Shown: positions 24,783 through 34,162, counted from the stretch's first letter. The stretch is 64,000 nt of DNA from Bryobacterales bacterium (GCA_022826925.1 JAJDTX010000094.1:1-64000), one strand, 5' to 3'. Made by a program: numbers and translations. Notes: generated by a model not told the origin, from the sequence alone.

Positions 24783-25568
24783 ATGGACTACGCACGAATG
24801 TTCTCGCTTCAGGGGCGCACCGCGCTAATCGCTGGCGCTAGCCGGGGCATTGGACTGGCGATCGCCAAGGCCGCCGCCGCACAGGGTGCGAACACGGTGC
24901 TGGCCGCGCGCTCGACAGGCGTATTGGAGGGCCAAGCCCAAGCCCTGTGCGACGCCGGCCTGTCTGCTGAGGCCGTCCGGCTCGACGTTACAGATACCGA
25001 GTCTATCGAGTCGGTTGCGGCCGCCTGCGGTGAGGTGGACATCTTGGTCAATGTTGCCGGCACAAACATCCGCAAGCGCTTTCAGGACTACTCTCCAGAG
25101 GAGTACGAGCGGATCATGCAGACGAATCTGCACGGCATCGTGCATCTCACCAAGGTGGTCGGTGCGCGGATGGTCGAGCGCGGGCGCGGCGGCAAGATCG
25201 TGCACATCGGCAGTCTCATGTCCGTGTTGGGACTTCCGTACCTGTCCGTCTACGCGATGACCAAGAGCGCCCTGGCCGGCCTGACGCGTGTGTTGGCCGC
25301 AGAATGGGCGCACGCCGACATCCAGGTCAATTGCATCGCGCCGGGCTTCATCCTCACCGATCTCAATCGCGACATGTGGCAGCCCGAGCACATGAAGGGG
25401 TGGCTCGCGGGAGTGCAGCCGAATCCCCGCCTTGGCACGCCGGACGATATCGCGGGACTGGCTGTCTTTCTGGCCAGCCCGGCCAGCGACTACATCACGG
25501 GACAAGTGATTGCCTCCGATGGCGGCTACACGACCACAGCGAAGTGGCCGTTCGAGCCCAGCCTCTGA
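24783..25568 (+). CDS. Short-chain dehydrogenase/reductase
   Basis: This is a classical SDR with cofactor motif GASRGIGLAIA (residues about 18-28), NVAG, catalytic Ser in HIGSLMS, and YxxxK as YAMTK, followed by IAPGFILTDLN. The C-terminal LASPASDYITGQVIASDGGY is typical of gluconate 5-dehydrogenase and other sugar-acid SDRs. No basic or acidic residue clearly fixes NADP over NAD, though an Arg after the second strand (AARS) suggests NADP. It is not overlapped by a neighbour. A TAAGAT box lies ten bases before the ATG. Confidence 0.92.
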   Translation: MDYARMFSLQGRTALIAGASRGIGLAIAKAAAAQGANTVLAARSTGVLEGQAQALCDAGLSAEAVRLDVTDTESIESVAAACGEVDILVNVAGTNIRKRFQDYSPEEYERIMQTNLHGIVHLTKVVGARMVERGRGGKIVHIGSLMSVLGLPYLSVYAMTKSALAGLTRVLAAEWAHADIQVNCIAPGFILTDLNRDMWQPEHMKGWLAGVQPNPRLGTPDDIAGLAVFLASPASDYITGQVIASDGGYTTTAKWPFEPSL

Positions 25569-25601
25569 GCCCTTGCACGCGCCTCGGCAGGGCTGGATTG
25601 G

Positions 25602-26852
25602 CTATGACGCCTCGCCGCGGACTAGGTCCTCACGGGTCTCTCGCTCGCGCACGATGCGGAAGCCCTCGCCGTCCACCAGCACTTCCGCTGCCCGCGGGCG
25701 GGAGTTGTAGTTCGACGCCTGCACGAAGCCGTAGGCGCCAGCGGTGGCGACCGCCAGTAGGTCGCCTGCGGAGCATGCCGGGAGCTCGCGCCCGGTGGCG
25801 AAAAAGTCGCCACTCTCGCAGACCGGCCCCACGACGTCGCACAAGAGCCGCGGCCCGCCGGCGTCGAACACTGGCAGGATCTCATGGTGGGCACTGTAAA
25901 GGGCTGGACGGAGCAGGTCGTTCATGGCCCCGTCCACAACCAGAAACGTCTTGCGATCGGCTTGCTTGTACACCAAGACCGAGGTCAGCAAGGCGCCGGC
26001 CTGTCCCACGATGGACCGCCCGGGCTCGAGGCCCAACGCGAATCGGCTGCCCGCGAAAGCCGAGGACAGCATCTGGCAATAGCCTGCGATCGATGCGCTG
26101 GGTTGGCCTTGCTCGTATCCGACCGCGAGGCCGCCGCCTAGGTTGATTCCCTCAATTGGCAAACCGCGCGCGCGCAGACGGGCCGCCAAGGCCAGCATCT
26201 GGCTCAACACCTCTTCAAAGACGCTGGTGTCGAAGATCTGCGAGCCGATGTGGCAGCTGATGCCTGTGAATTCCAGCGGGGACCATTTGGCGGCCTCGCC
26301 ATAGAGCGATTCGGCGGCCTGCAGGCCAATTCCGAACTTGTGCTCGCTAAGCCCCGTCGAGATATACGGATGAGTCTTCGCGTCGATGTTCGGGTTTACC
26401 CGCAGTGCCACGGCGGGCCTTGCGCCGATGCGCGCCGCGACCTCGCGGAGCATGTCCAGTTCTTGCTCCGACTCGCAGTTGAACGCGCCGATGCCCTGCT
26501 CGAGCGCGTACTCGAGTTCGGCCGCCGTCTTGCCGACCCCCGAATAGACCACTGTGGAAGGGTCCCCGCCAGCACGCAGCACTCGGTAGAGCTCCCCTCC
26601 GGAGACGATGTCGAATCCGGCGCCCTCGGCTGCCAGCAGTGCCAGCACGGCCAAGGACGAGTTGGCCTTGACCGCGTAATGGATGCGGTGCGGCACGTCG
26701 GCCAGGGCGCGTTCATAGGCGCGGTAGTTTTCCCGGATAGCGCCGGCGGAATAGACGTAGGTGGGCGTGCCGACTGCTTGTGCAATGGCGCTCAGGGCCG
26801 CGTCCTCGCAGTAGAGCTGGCTGTCCCGGTAGTGGAACTCCTGAAGGGGCAT
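25602..26852 (-). CDS. lysA: Diaminopimelate decarboxylase
   Basis: LysA makes L-lysine from meso-diaminopimelate. It is a fold-type III PLP enzyme: Lys62 (HYAVKANS) binds PLP, with SCHIGSQI, the glycine-rich NLGGGLAVGY, LEPGRSIV, and the substrate Cys and Tyr in VCESGDFFA and AYGFVQASNYNSRPRA. The 416-residue length is normal. It starts 22 bases after the stop of the GAF/PP2C phosphatase, so the two are probably co-transcribed, although their functions are unrelated. Confidence 0.97.
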   Translation of the reverse strand: MPLQEFHYRDSQLYCEDAALSAIAQAVGTPTYVYSAGAIRENYRAYERALADVPHRIHYAVKANSSLAVLALLAAEGAGFDIVSGGELYRVLRAGGDPSTVVYSGVGKTAAELEYALEQGIGAFNCESEQELDMLREVAARIGARPAVALRVNPNIDAKTHPYISTGLSEHKFGIGLQAAESLYGEAAKWSPLEFTGISCHIGSQIFDTSVFEEVLSQMLALAARLRARGLPIEGINLGGGLAVGYEQGQPSASIAGYCQMLSSAFAGSRFALGLEPGRSIVGQAGALLTSVLVYKQADRKTFLVVDGAMNDLLRPALYSAHHEILPVFDAGGPRLLCDVVGPVCESGDFFATGRELPACSAGDLLAVATAGAYGFVQASNYNSRPRAAEVLVDGEGFRIVRERETREDLVRGEAS

Positions 26853-26874
26853 GGCTGGGCGTCCTCCGCAGGCC

Positions 26875-28650
26875 TCACTCTGTCACGCGAACGACGATCG
26901 CCGTCCTGTCGTCGGACTGTGGCGTGCGCGAGCTGAAGAGGCCGACATCGGCGAAGATGCGCTGCAGGACCGTGTCGGCAGACTCCTCGCGATTGGTGTC
27001 GAGGATCTTCAGCAGGCGCCTCTCGCCATACTCCTCGTCACGTTCGTCAAGGCTCTCGGTGAAGCCGTCCGACACGCTCACCACCAAGTCACCCGGCTGC
27101 AGAGCCAGCTTCACGTCTTCATAAGTTGCGTCCCGGAACAGGCCCAGCGGGATGCCGGACAGCTCTACGCGCGACAGCTTGCCGTTGCGGTAGACGTACG
27201 GGTACGGCAGGCCCGCCCCGGACAGCACGAGCAGTCGCTCGCCGGGATGCCACTTGGCATACGTGGCCGCCAGGAAAGTGGCGCCCGCCCCGCGATCCAC
27301 CAGCGCCTCGTTGACGCTCCGCAACGTCTCGCCTGGCGACAGGCTAGTGTGGGCCGCCGAGCGTAGCAGGCCGCTCGCCAAAGCAGCGTAGAGAGCAGCT
27401 GCGGCACCCTTGCCGCTGACATCGCCATTGAGGATGCCGATCGTGCCGTCATGCTGGTAGAAATCGTAGAAATCGCCTGACACCACCGACGCCGGATCGT
27501 TTCTCGCGGCAATGTCGAGCCCGTGGGCGCACAAGCGCCCGTCTGGCAGCAGGTGGCTCTGCAGGGCGCGGGCGGCGGCTAGGTCACCAGCCAGCCGCGC
27601 TTCGTTACGCTCCTTTTCCTCGTACAGGCGGGCGTTCTCGATGGTCGCCGCCACCTGCGGCACCAGCAGCATCAGCATGGCCAGATCGTCCTTGCTGAAC
27701 CGGGACGGAGTCAGGCTCTCCAGATCCAGCACGCCGATGACGTTTCCCTTAAGCATCAGGGGCACCGCAACTTCTGAGCGGATGCCGGCCAGCAACTCGA
27801 TGTAGCGCGGATCTGTCGACGTGTCCGCCACCAGCACGGCCTGCCCTGAGACCGCCGCAGTACCTACCAAGCCATCGCCGAAAGGGATGTCCCGCCAGCG
27901 GACCCGCTCTTGGAGCTTGACCCCGAAATAGTGCCGCAGCAGCGGGCGCTGGGGATCCTTGAGGTACAGGGCCAGCGCGTCGTAGGGGATCAGGTCGTGC
28001 ACGATGCCAGCAACCTTCTCCAACAGATCGTTCAGGTTCAGAATGCTCGAATACTCTTGAGCGATCTTGTGCAGCGTTTCCAGCGTCGATCGATGCTTTT
28101 CTTGCGCGTGGTATAGCTGGGCGATGTCAATCGCGAGCGAGAACCGAGACGCCACCAGTTCCAGCAGGTCCGAGACGCGACGATCGAAAGCGTTGGGGTC
28201 CGCCGATTGCAGGTCTAGCACGGCGACAACGTGATCGCGAGCGACTAGGGGCACGGCCAACTCGCTGCGCACACAGTCAACCGCCCGCAGGTAGGCCGGA
28301 TCGAGATCGACGTCATCCACGAGAACTGTCGCCTTGGTCACCACCGCCCGGCCGGTCAGGCCGGAGCCGAGCGGGACGCGCAGCGACTGCGCCACTTCGT
28401 CGGGAAACCCGACGGAATGGGCGATGCGCAGGTGCCCGTCTTCGGTGGGGAGCAGCAACGCGTACAGTTCGTAATCGACGATCTTATTGACGAGTTTCGA
28501 CAGCTCGACGAGCAGGGCGTCGAGGTCCAGCGAGTTCGCCGCCGCAGCTTCCGACGCCTGCAGCAGGATGGCGATCCCGTCGGTGCTTTCTCCGCTCGCG
28601 CCGAGAGACGCGGATGGCGTGGTCGTCGTAGCCATGGTCGCGCCTGGCAT
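26875..28650 (-). CDS. GAF-GAF-SpoIIE/PP2C protein phosphatase (RsbU-like)
   Basis: This is a signalling phosphatase of the kind that dephosphorylates an anti-anti-sigma factor in partner-switching control. Two GAF domains occupy residues about 35-185 and 205-350; each has the family ending seen in LAVPLVARDHVVAVLDLQS and VAVPLMLKGNVIGVLDLES. A PP2C-SpoIIE domain follows at 370-590, with metal acids in VSGDFYDFYQ, NGDVSGKGAAAALYAALA and VVSVSDGFTES. The ligand of the GAF pair is unknown. No RsbV/W partner is encoded here. The first Met is used; a Met at residue 6 is equally possible. Confidence 0.92.
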   Translation of the reverse strand: MPGATMATTTTPSASLGASGESTDGIAILLQASEAAAANSLDLDALLVELSKLVNKIVDYELYALLLPTEDGHLRIAHSVGFPDEVAQSLRVPLGSGLTGRAVVTKATVLVDDVDLDPAYLRAVDCVRSELAVPLVARDHVVAVLDLQSADPNAFDRRVSDLLELVASRFSLAIDIAQLYHAQEKHRSTLETLHKIAQEYSSILNLNDLLEKVAGIVHDLIPYDALALYLKDPQRPLLRHYFGVKLQERVRWRDIPFGDGLVGTAAVSGQAVLVADTSTDPRYIELLAGIRSEVAVPLMLKGNVIGVLDLESLTPSRFSKDDLAMLMLLVPQVAATIENARLYEEKERNEARLAGDLAAARALQSHLLPDGRLCAHGLDIAARNDPASVVSGDFYDFYQHDGTIGILNGDVSGKGAAAALYAALASGLLRSAAHTSLSPGETLRSVNEALVDRGAGATFLAATYAKWHPGERLLVLSGAGLPYPYVYRNGKLSRVELSGIPLGLFRDATYEDVKLALQPGDLVVSVSDGFTESLDERDEEYGERRLLKILDTNREESADTVLQRIFADVGLFSSRTPQSDDRTAIVVRVTE

Positions 28651-28789
28651 GCCCGGGGCAGAAGTGTCTTGGTCGCGGTGGAAAGCGCCGGGAGGGTGGG
28701 CTGACCGGCGGCGCTGCCGAACTTACCTCAGATTAGCCTAATCGGCTGCGACCGCAAGGGTTTGGGCCCGCGAGAAGCTGCCTGCCGCG

Positions 28790-29578
28790 TCATGCCGGCG
28801 AGACCCCCGCAAACTCCAATGCGCGGCTAGACTCCACCCGCGACGCTCCCGCCGCCAGCAGCGATTGCGCTGCAGACACTGTCTCGATCCCGCCAGACCC
28901 GACCACGTCCAAGTCGTTTCCGAGCGTCTGGCGCATCAGTTCGATGTGGCGCGGCTCCGTCGGCTGGGCACAGATTCCGGTGGCGCTGGCGGCCGCGGCC
29001 GCCCCCGCCAGCTTCGTTACGACACACGCCTCGACCCCTTGGCGCTTGCTCAGCAGCGGCAACTCCAGGATCACGTTCAGGGTCGCGTGGCGGCATTCGG
29101 CGACTTGCGCCACGGCCCGGATGTCGATGAAGGCAGCGTCCAGGTCACCGGCCCTCAGGGCTCCGATATCGGCGACCATCCAAAGCTCGTGCACCCCCAG
29201 CCGCAGCAGCAGCTCGGCCTCCGCGCACTTGGCCGGAGTGAGCGTCGCGCCATGCGGATAGCCCACGTATGAAGCCACCCGCGACCGGGCGCCGGCCAGC
29301 ATGCGCACTGCCAGCGCAGCCCATCTCGGCTGCACGCACACGGAGCGGAACTGCGCTCGCCGGGCTGCCTCCAAGAAGCGCTCCGCTTCCGGCTGCGTCA
29401 CGTCGGGTCGCGGCAGCGACAGGTCGAGCGCACGGGCCAGCCCATTGGCGAGCGCCACTTCCGGCGCGGAATCGGCGGGGACGCCGCAGGCGCAGGTGTG
29501 ACCGCTTTCCGCGCCGGAAACCGCCAGCGCGATCTCGCGCGCCAGCTCGGCTCGTTCTGCGTCGGTCATGGGCCGCAC
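28790..29578 (-). CDS. DeoC-fold aldolase homologue lacking catalytic residues
   Basis: The whole chain aligns with deoxyribose-phosphate aldolase: SVCVQPRWAALAVRML, YVGYPHGATLTPAKCAEAE, MVADIGALRAGD and GSGGIETVSAA are family blocks. Yet an ungapped comparison with the remembered consensus puts Trp133 at the Asp102 site (EIDMV to ELWMV), Ala197 at the Schiff-base Lys167 (AGADFVK to AGAAAAA) and Val226 at Lys201 (GVKASGG to DVVGSGG). The N-terminal DHTLLKPD block is also altered (DLSLPRPD). It is 262 residues long and otherwise intact. It should not work as an aldolase; a binding or regulatory role, or a different chemistry, is likelier. Confidence 0.8.
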   Translation of the reverse strand: MRPMTDAERAELAREIALAVSGAESGHTCACGVPADSAPEVALANGLARALDLSLPRPDVTQPEAERFLEAARRAQFRSVCVQPRWAALAVRMLAGARSRVASYVGYPHGATLTPAKCAEAELLLRLGVHELWMVADIGALRAGDLDAAFIDIRAVAQVAECRHATLNVILELPLLSKRQGVEACVVTKLAGAAAAASATGICAQPTEPRHIELMRQTLGNDLDVVGSGGIETVSAAQSLLAAGASRVESSRALEFAGVSPA

Positions 29579-29768
29579 CCCCCATTGTCACCGCCCATTC
29601 GGCGGCGGTGCAAGGCGGATCGAATCCGGCTGCGACAGGGCGGCACGGGGATCCGCCCGAAAAATCATTTGCAAACCGCGCTGCCATCTGCTTCAATAAC
29701 CGACAGACAGGCGCTTGGCTTGGCCGCGCGGTGTGTCGTGGTTCAGTTGGGCATGCGGTGGATCGCAC

Positions 29769-30044
29769 GTGGATAAGCGACTGAAGCAGCTCATCAAGCG
29801 TCTGGGGCATGCGATTGACGAATCTCTATCCGAATCGGAAGGAATCGCCGAGGTGATCGGCGAAATCAAGAAAGAAGGTTACGACGTGCTGCTAGTGCTT
29901 GAAGCGACTGTCGGCTTCAGCCAGAGGAACGCCAAGAACGGTGATTCCGTGGTCGATCAGGCCGCACCGAAGGATCTTGACTCTAGCCTCACGCCTCAAG
30001 ACCAGCAGTTCCTAAAGGCCTTGAGCATCACCCTTGAAAAGTGA
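29769..30044 (+). CDS. Small helical protein, unknown
   Basis: The roughly 91-residue protein starts with an amphipathic, charged helix (KRLKQLIKRLGHAIDESLSE), then GIAEVIGEIKKEGYDVLLVLEATVGF, which looks like a helix followed by a strand. The tail is acidic and ends in a short helix. I have no family name for it. The GTG at 29769 is the best start because the recognisable part begins there, but upstream GTG codons are open too and no Shine-Dalgarno is evident. It precedes the NYN-LOTUS gene by 141 bases on the same strand. Confidence 0.55.
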   Translation: MDKRLKQLIKRLGHAIDESLSESEGIAEVIGEIKKEGYDVLLVLEATVGFSQRNAKNGDSVVDQAAPKDLDSSLTPQDQQFLKALSITLEK

Positions 30045-30185
30045 CACGAAACATATATCGCTACATAGTTGCCGAGGTCTAGCGTGATTGCGGGGTTGAG
30101 TTCGTTCTCCGGGCTGCGAGTAAAGATCGCGCCGACCACCTGTTGTTATTTGCCTTGAAGAGAGTCTCGAGCAGGGAGATCCGAG

Positions 30186-31841
30186 TTGCCGGAACGAAGA
30201 CGGTTCGCCGTATTCATTGACTACGACAACATCGCGATCGGCATCAAGGCCTCGCGGAACCGCAACTTCCGGTACGAGGTTGTCCTGAACTGGATCCGCT
30301 CCCACGGCGAAGTGCTCACGCAGGTGGCCTACGGCAGTTGGAGCAGCCATGTCGGCGCTCGGCAGATCCAGAGCAGGCTGGCCGCGCAGGGAGTGCGCAT
30401 GGAACATCTCGAGACCGTCCCGAGCGGCGGCAAGAACGGAGCCGATATCGCCCTGGCGCTCGAGGCGCTGGAATTGGTGTTCACGCAAGAGCACATCGAT
30501 GCCTTCTGCATCGTCAGCGGCGACAGCGACTTCCTGCCTCTGATCCACAAGCTCAAGCGTTACAACAAGCGGGTCTACATCTGCGCCAGTCAGGACACGA
30601 TCAGCGCCAACCTGCGGCGCAACTGTAACGAGTTCATCAGCTACGAAGAGCTCTTGCTCGCCCCGGGGGGACCCAAGCGGGATGGCTCTGGCCCCAAGGC
30701 GCCGGCTCGGCGCAAGCAGCGCCACGACCCGCTCGAAGAGGCGCTCCCGTATGTCAAGGATGCGATCCGAGACATGGACCGTCGCGGCGAGACACCGTTC
30801 ATGAACGAACTCTCCGAATACATCGCCTATCGGGAGCCCGACCTGGATCCGCGAAACTTCGGCTGTGACAACTTCAAGGATCTGATCTACGGGATGTTTG
30901 AATCCGGCCATCTCTGGCGGAAGCAGATCGCCCCGCACATGTTTTGCGTGGCGATATCGGACCGGGATGACGCCCCGCAGGCGCGGCAGTTCGAACGATG
31001 GCGGCGAGACGACCGGCCGCGCGAGAGCCAGACACGGCGAGAGTTCGATGCGCCGCGGGAGTCCGCACGCTCCGCTGCCTCGGGAGGTCGCTCCGGTGCG
31101 TCAGCGAGCCTCGGCCGAGCGGGTGAGTCTGGGCGGACGAGCCGGCCGGATGCAGCCGAGACCGCGGTGAGACTGCCTCAAGGAGACTCCCTTGAGACAG
31201 TGGTGTCGGTACTGGAGGCCGCGATTGAGCGCATCGAGAACGACGGGCATGTGGCAGACATCGGGCTGCTGTATGAGACAGCGCTGCGGATTGACCCCAA
31301 ATTGAGGTCGTACGGCGTGCGCCGGACGGCCTTCCAGCCGTTGCTTGAGCGGATCGCCGGCGATGGCTTGTTTACGCTGTCCGAGGCCGACGGCCGAATC
31401 GTGGTCGCGACTTCACGGCGGGACGAAGCAGCGCCTGCTGCTGCGAGCTTGCCCGCCGGGCCCGATGCGGCCGGGGCAGCGCCGGCAGAGGCGGAGGCGG
31501 CAACCCCGAAGGCCGCCGCTCGGGCGCGGGCGCCGGTGCCGAGCGTTGATTTGGAATTCAAGGTCGGGGGACCGGTGGCCGATGCGCTCGCGCTGATCGT
31601 GCCAGTGTTGCGGGCAAACGAGGACCTGGCTGGCCCGGGCCTGAGTCGCGATGAACTCAAGGATGCAGTGCTGCAGTTCCAGCCCGGCTTCAAGTGCACG
31701 AACTACGGCTTGAAGACCTACCGAGACCTGTTCGCCCGTGCGCGCAACGAGGGCTTGCTGGAGACTCGCGACGAAGGCGGCCGCGGGACGCGCTACTTCG
31801 GCACCGCTCGGCTGGCGGGAGTGTCTCTGGCCGAGGGCTAG
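30186..31841 (+). CDS. NYN-domain putative ribonuclease with three OST-HTH/LOTUS domains
   Basis: The NYN (PIN-like, LabA/MARF1-type) domain covers residues 1-155, with catalytic acids Asp12 and Asp14 (FIDYDNI), Asp87 (KNGADIALALE) and Asp113/Asp115 (VSGDSDFLPLI). Three winged-helix OST-HTH/LOTUS modules follow at about 183-258 (DPRNFGCDNFKDLIYGMF), 337-410 (LRSYGVRRTAFQPLLERI) and 460-545 (CTNYGLKTYRDLFARA), joined by an Arg/Ser-rich and an Ala-rich linker. LOTUS domains bind RNA, often G-rich, so the protein is probably an RNA-targeted nuclease. The TTG start at 30186 follows an AGGGAG-type Shine-Dalgarno. Most bacterial relatives carry one or two LOTUS modules. Confidence 0.88.
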   Translation: MPERRRFAVFIDYDNIAIGIKASRNRNFRYEVVLNWIRSHGEVLTQVAYGSWSSHVGARQIQSRLAAQGVRMEHLETVPSGGKNGADIALALEALELVFTQEHIDAFCIVSGDSDFLPLIHKLKRYNKRVYICASQDTISANLRRNCNEFISYEELLLAPGGPKRDGSGPKAPARRKQRHDPLEEALPYVKDAIRDMDRRGETPFMNELSEYIAYREPDLDPRNFGCDNFKDLIYGMFESGHLWRKQIAPHMFCVAISDRDDAPQARQFERWRRDDRPRESQTRREFDAPRESARSAASGGRSGASASLGRAGESGRTSRPDAAETAVRLPQGDSLETVVSVLEAAIERIENDGHVADIGLLYETALRIDPKLRSYGVRRTAFQPLLERIAGDGLFTLSEADGRIVVATSRRDEAAPAAASLPAGPDAAGAAPAEAEAATPKAAARARAPVPSVDLEFKVGGPVADALALIVPVLRANEDLAGPGLSRDELKDAVLQFQPGFKCTNYGLKTYRDLFARARNEGLLETRDEGGRGTRYFGTARLAGVSLAEG

Positions 31842-31884
31842 TCGCGATTATCGTAGCGGTGGGCGCCGGAGCCTGGCGCGCCGC

Positions 31885-32943
31885 CTACAGCGTCTGCGTG
31901 ACCTTCGAGAGCATTCGCGGTCGATCGGGGTTGAGGCCCTTGCTTTCGGACAGGTGGCAGGCGAACAATTGTGCCGGGACGATCATCGGGATCACCGAGA
32001 GCAGGTCGCGGGGAAGGTCGGGGTTGGAAGGCGGGATCTCGGCCACTTCGATCCCGTGCCCGCTGGGCAGTGCCCGCACCGTCCCGGGCGGGCCGAAGCA
32101 GACGGTCTCGGCCTGGCTGGCTTGGAGTCGGGACAGCAGGGCCTCAGTCTGTTCGAAGGTCGGGCCTACAGGGCTGAACGCGAAGATCGGGAACCGCTCT
32201 TCGACTATGGCGATGGGCCCATGTGCAAAGTCCGCTCCCGAAAATCCCGTCGCCACGACATAGCACGTCTCCATCAGCTTGAGCGCGAACTCGAAGCCGT
32301 TAGCTTGGTTGAAGCCGCGGCCGATCACCACGGCGTGTGACATGTCGCGGAAGCTGTCTGCGAGGCTATGCACCGAGCGCTCGCCTTCGAGCTGGGCCGC
32401 CACGGCACCCGGAATCTTCTTCAGGTCGTCTGCGCTGATCTCCGCGCCGAGAGCGCCGGCCAGCCAGTACAGCATGGCCAGCTGGGCCGTGTAGGTCTTA
32501 GTCGCCGCAACGCTCTTCTCCTTGCCGGCTTGGGTGGCGAGCACCTCGTCCGCCAGCCGTGCCAGCGTACTGTCCGTTTCGTTCGTGATTCCGATGCAGA
32601 ATGCTCCAAGCGACTTGGCCGCTTCGACGTAGCCGTTGATGTCGGTCGATTCGCCCGACTGCGAGATGCCGATCACCAGAGTGCCCGGCGGCAGCGATAG
32701 GCGGCGGTACAGCGTAGCCACGGACGGCGCGGCCAGCAGGGTTGGCAGGCCAAGCGTGATCTCGAACAGGTAGCGCCCGAAGATCGCTGCGTGATCGGAT
32801 GTGCCGCGGGCCACGATCACGGCAAAATCGGGACGATCTCGCGAGAATCGTTGGCCGAGGCGCTCAAGAGCGTCCGGCGGGCTGGCCAGAATGCGATCCA
32901 GGACCGCAGGCTGCTGCCGGATCTCCTCGAGCATCATCGACAT
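31885..32943 (-). CDS. Double-SIS sugar isomerase (GlmS-isomerase/AgaS-like)
   Basis: Two sugar-isomerase (SIS) domains fill the chain. The first has IVARGTSDHAAIFGRYLFE and VIGISQSGESTDINGY (phosphosugar-binding Ser/Thr loop). The second has VVIGRGFNQANGFEFALKL and FAHGPIAIVEERFP. It matches the isomerase half of glucosamine-6-phosphate synthase but has no glutaminase domain. It is therefore likely a glucosamine-6-phosphate deaminase (SIS type) or AgaS-like ketose isomerase acting on amino sugars. It stands alone, convergent with the NYN-LOTUS gene. Confidence 0.88.
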   Translation of the reverse strand: MSMMLEEIRQQPAVLDRILASPPDALERLGQRFSRDRPDFAVIVARGTSDHAAIFGRYLFEITLGLPTLLAAPSVATLYRRLSLPPGTLVIGISQSGESTDINGYVEAAKSLGAFCIGITNETDSTLARLADEVLATQAGKEKSVAATKTYTAQLAMLYWLAGALGAEISADDLKKIPGAVAAQLEGERSVHSLADSFRDMSHAVVIGRGFNQANGFEFALKLMETCYVVATGFSGADFAHGPIAIVEERFPIFAFSPVGPTFEQTEALLSRLQASQAETVCFGPPGTVRALPSGHGIEVAEIPPSNPDLPRDLLSVIPMIVPAQLFACHLSESKGLNPDRPRMLSKVTQTL

Positions 32944-33024
32944 TGGGCGCGTCCGTGAACTGGCCGAATCAGGCCGGCGCCGTTGCCGTGGAGCAGCCTA
33001 GCCGCAGTTGGTACAGGCTAAGCC

Positions 33025-33495
33025 CTAGACGTGGCAGGTCGCCATGCCGCGTTTGACCAAGTACTTCTGATGGTAATCCTCGGCGAGGTAGAACGAGCGG
33101 CTGCGTTCGATCGCGGTTGCGATCGGACGCTCGTGCCGGCCGCTCTGCTCCAGTTTCCGCTTCGACTCCTTGGCTGCCGCGAACTGATCGTCATCCTCGC
33201 AGAAGATCACGGAGCGGTACTGGTAGCCGAAGTCGGGGCCTTGCCGGTTGACCTGGGTCGGGTCGTGGCACGACCAAAAGGTCTCCAGCAGCGTTTCGAA
33301 GCTGACGCGGCGTTCGTCGAACTCGACGCGGACCACTTCGGTATGTCCCGTGTCGCCCGCGCACACGTCCCGATATGACGGGTCGGGCAGGTGCCCGCCC
33401 GCGTAGGCGACGCAGGTGGACGTTACGCCCGGCACGTTGCCGAAAGCGACCTCCACTCCCCAGAAGCAGCCGGCTCCGAAAGTTGCAGTCTCCAC
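33025..33495 (-). CDS. msrA: Peptide methionine-(S)-sulfoxide reductase
   Basis: MsrA reduces the S-epimer of methionine sulfoxide in proteins, an oxidative-repair function. The catalytic Cys lies in GAGCFWGVEVAF at residue 10 and the family blocks GHTEVVRVEFD, FWSCHDPTQVNRQG and QYRSVIF are present. Near the C-terminus AEDYHQKYL is conserved and one more Cys (MATCHV) could act as resolving residue. The protein is 156 residues with no signal peptide, so it is cytoplasmic. TerB follows downstream on the opposite side of a 37-base gap with the same strand. Confidence 0.95.
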   Translation of the reverse strand: METATFGAGCFWGVEVAFGNVPGVTSTCVAYAGGHLPDPSYRDVCAGDTGHTEVVRVEFDERRVSFETLLETFWSCHDPTQVNRQGPDFGYQYRSVIFCEDDDQFAAAKESKRKLEQSGRHERPIATAIERSRSFYLAEDYHQKYLVKRGMATCHV

Positions 33496-33532
33496 GTTCG
33501 ATCTAGCTCCTTGCCCCGGTCAGCCTCCGGAT

Positions 33533-34051
33533 TCAGTCCTTCAGGACGCTCAAGTGCTCCTTGTAGATGGATCGGGCTGCGATGAAGTCCGCATGGTCGA
33601 GGCGCAGTTCCTTGCTGATTGCCCGGATCTCGTTGTCTTCCTTGACGCTGATGGAGTGGTCCGAGGACGACACAGCGAACAGGCAGTGCAGCAGAGCCTG
33701 CTTCTGGGGACGCGTCGCGACCCGGTTGAATTCTTGGGTGACGACGAAGTTCTCGGTGGCTCCGAACAGCTTGTGCTGCCCCTTCGCGATCTGCACCACC
33801 AGCACCGCTTGCTCTTCGGGCAGGCCGCCCACGCGCTCCACGATGCGCTCCATCTCGGCAATCTCTTCCGCGCTGATGTCGAAATCGGCGTTGGCCACCC
33901 GGCCCAGGATAAAGGCGAATGCGGCGATGTACTTCGCCTGCTCCTCGGGCAGCCTGTCTATGGCTTGGCTGATCCGCTGCACCGTATCGGAGTCGCGCGC
34001 GGACTGGGACTGACGCCTTGGCGCCTGTCGGAAGAAGTCTAGGATGGCCAT
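33533..34051 (-). CDS. TerB-family protein
   Basis: The all-helical TerB/DjlA-N-like domain is visible at about residues 30-165, with paired acidic helix ends (DFDISAEEIAEMERIVERV and SDHSISVKEDNEIRAISKEL) of the kind that bind divalent metal in this family. The protein is 172 residues, with no membrane segment. Proteins of this fold are linked to tellurite resistance and membrane-stress complexes, but most stand-alone members lack a defined role. It precedes msrA on the same strand. Confidence 0.8.
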   Translation of the reverse strand: MAILDFFRQAPRRQSQSARDSDTVQRISQAIDRLPEEQAKYIAAFAFILGRVANADFDISAEEIAEMERIVERVGGLPEEQAVLVVQIAKGQHKLFGATENFVVTQEFNRVATRPQKQALLHCLFAVSSSDHSISVKEDNEIRAISKELRLDHADFIAARSIYKEHLSVLKD

Positions 34052-34162
34052 CGCAGAGTGTCCGCCCGCCAGCGTCCGGCCGGAGCGTTTAATCAGCTTA
34101 CCAATCTCGGCGCTCGCCGCTTGTCCGGCGCACTCTCCGGTAGCGCCCTGCGGCGAGCGTGG

